Source: a virus. Taken from it: a stretch of DNA of 20,697 bases. Within the stretch, counting starts at the first letter, position 1, and each line of letters opens with the position of its first letter. The position numbers were made by a program, and so were the translations under genes. Shown here one piece after another: positions 20,639 through 20,697 of the stretch. A model generated the notes under the pieces. The model saw only the letters and a program-made list of their open reading frames with translations, searched no databases and was not told the DNA's origin. The stretch spans positions 1 to 20,697 of IMG/VR virus record IMGVR_UViG_3300034105_000238; one strand, written 5' to 3'.

Positions 20639-20697
20639 TTAATACTCCTCTTTAAAGTAGCTTTAATCATCCAATGTAGTTTAGATAATGCTACCAT
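20635..20697 (-). CDS. C-terminal fragment or short peptide upstream of the minus-strand gene (cut by window edge)
   Basis: On the minus strand the frame is open from the window edge and reads MVALSKLHWMIKATLKRSIK before a TGA that overlaps the next ATG (ATGA). It may be the end of a longer gene or a 20-residue leader peptide, and the first visible codon happens to be ATG. The basic, amphipathic character and the overlap support translation. No function can be given. Confidence 0.4.
   Translation of the reverse strand: MVALSKLHWMIKATLKRSIK

Noticed and set aside
1-20697. tRNA genes, CRISPR arrays, insertion sequences, integrase or attachment sites
   Set aside because: No cloverleaf, regularly spaced repeat array, transposase or recombinase was recognised on either strand by eye; a covariance-model scan would be needed to exclude a hidden tRNA fully.

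Overview
The window is a low-GC, tightly packed stretch of a tailed-phage genome, most probably a podovirus with T7-like virion organisation. It may be a cultured or uncultured phage, or a prophage fragment; nothing here decides between them. The host should be Gram-negative, because a nested inner-membrane/outer-membrane spanin pair (Rz/Rz1) is present. No tRNA, rRNA, CRISPR, insertion sequence or integrase is visible. Nearly all genes lie on the + strand with overlapping stop/start codons. No gene-free gap exceeds about 50 bases.

Layout from left to right. Bases 1-2473 hold receptor-binding modules: the tail end of one fibre gene, a second short fibre, and a third full fibre. Fibres 1 and 3 are each followed by a paralogous small gene that shares a 32-bp perfect DNA repeat. 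Bases 2470-4805 hold an unusually rich lysis region: five consecutive small membrane proteins (one with a textbook EF-hand loop), Rz with Rz1 nested inside it, and an M15-type peptidase endolysin. Bases 4847-20341 hold a T7-like tail/ejection operon: a nozzle-like protein, a fibre-like protein, a GNAT-like gp13 counterpart, two Gly/Ala-rich small ejection proteins, and three giant proteins of 1074, 1324 and 1275 residues. A strong bidirectional terminator at 20351-20386 closes the operon. A convergent minus-strand gene pair follows.

The most notable content is in the giant proteins. The 1074-residue protein carries a lytic-transglycosylase-like domain. The 1324-residue protein begins with a staphylococcal-nuclease-like domain (Asp, Arg, Asp, Glu kept; the second catalytic Arg apparently lost), and a 45-bp GC-rich palindrome sits over the codon of its catalytic Glu. 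The 1275-residue protein, whose start abuts the stop of the previous gene, carries in order the four signature motifs of T7/N4-type single-subunit RNA polymerases: DxxGR-like, motif A Asp, motif B K-x3-R-x7-YG and motif C HD. Its position at the end of the ejection-protein operon, and its Pro-rich flexible N-terminus, suggest a polymerase packaged in the virion and injected with the DNA, as in phage N4 but on a T7-like ejection chassis. That packaging is an inference; the motifs are visible.

A plausible working picture: the fibres bind the host, the transglycosylase-bearing ejection proteins open the wall, the membrane-active giant protein forms the conduit, and the co-injected polymerase starts early transcription from the entering genome. 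Late in infection the membrane proteins, endolysin and spanins lyse the cell.
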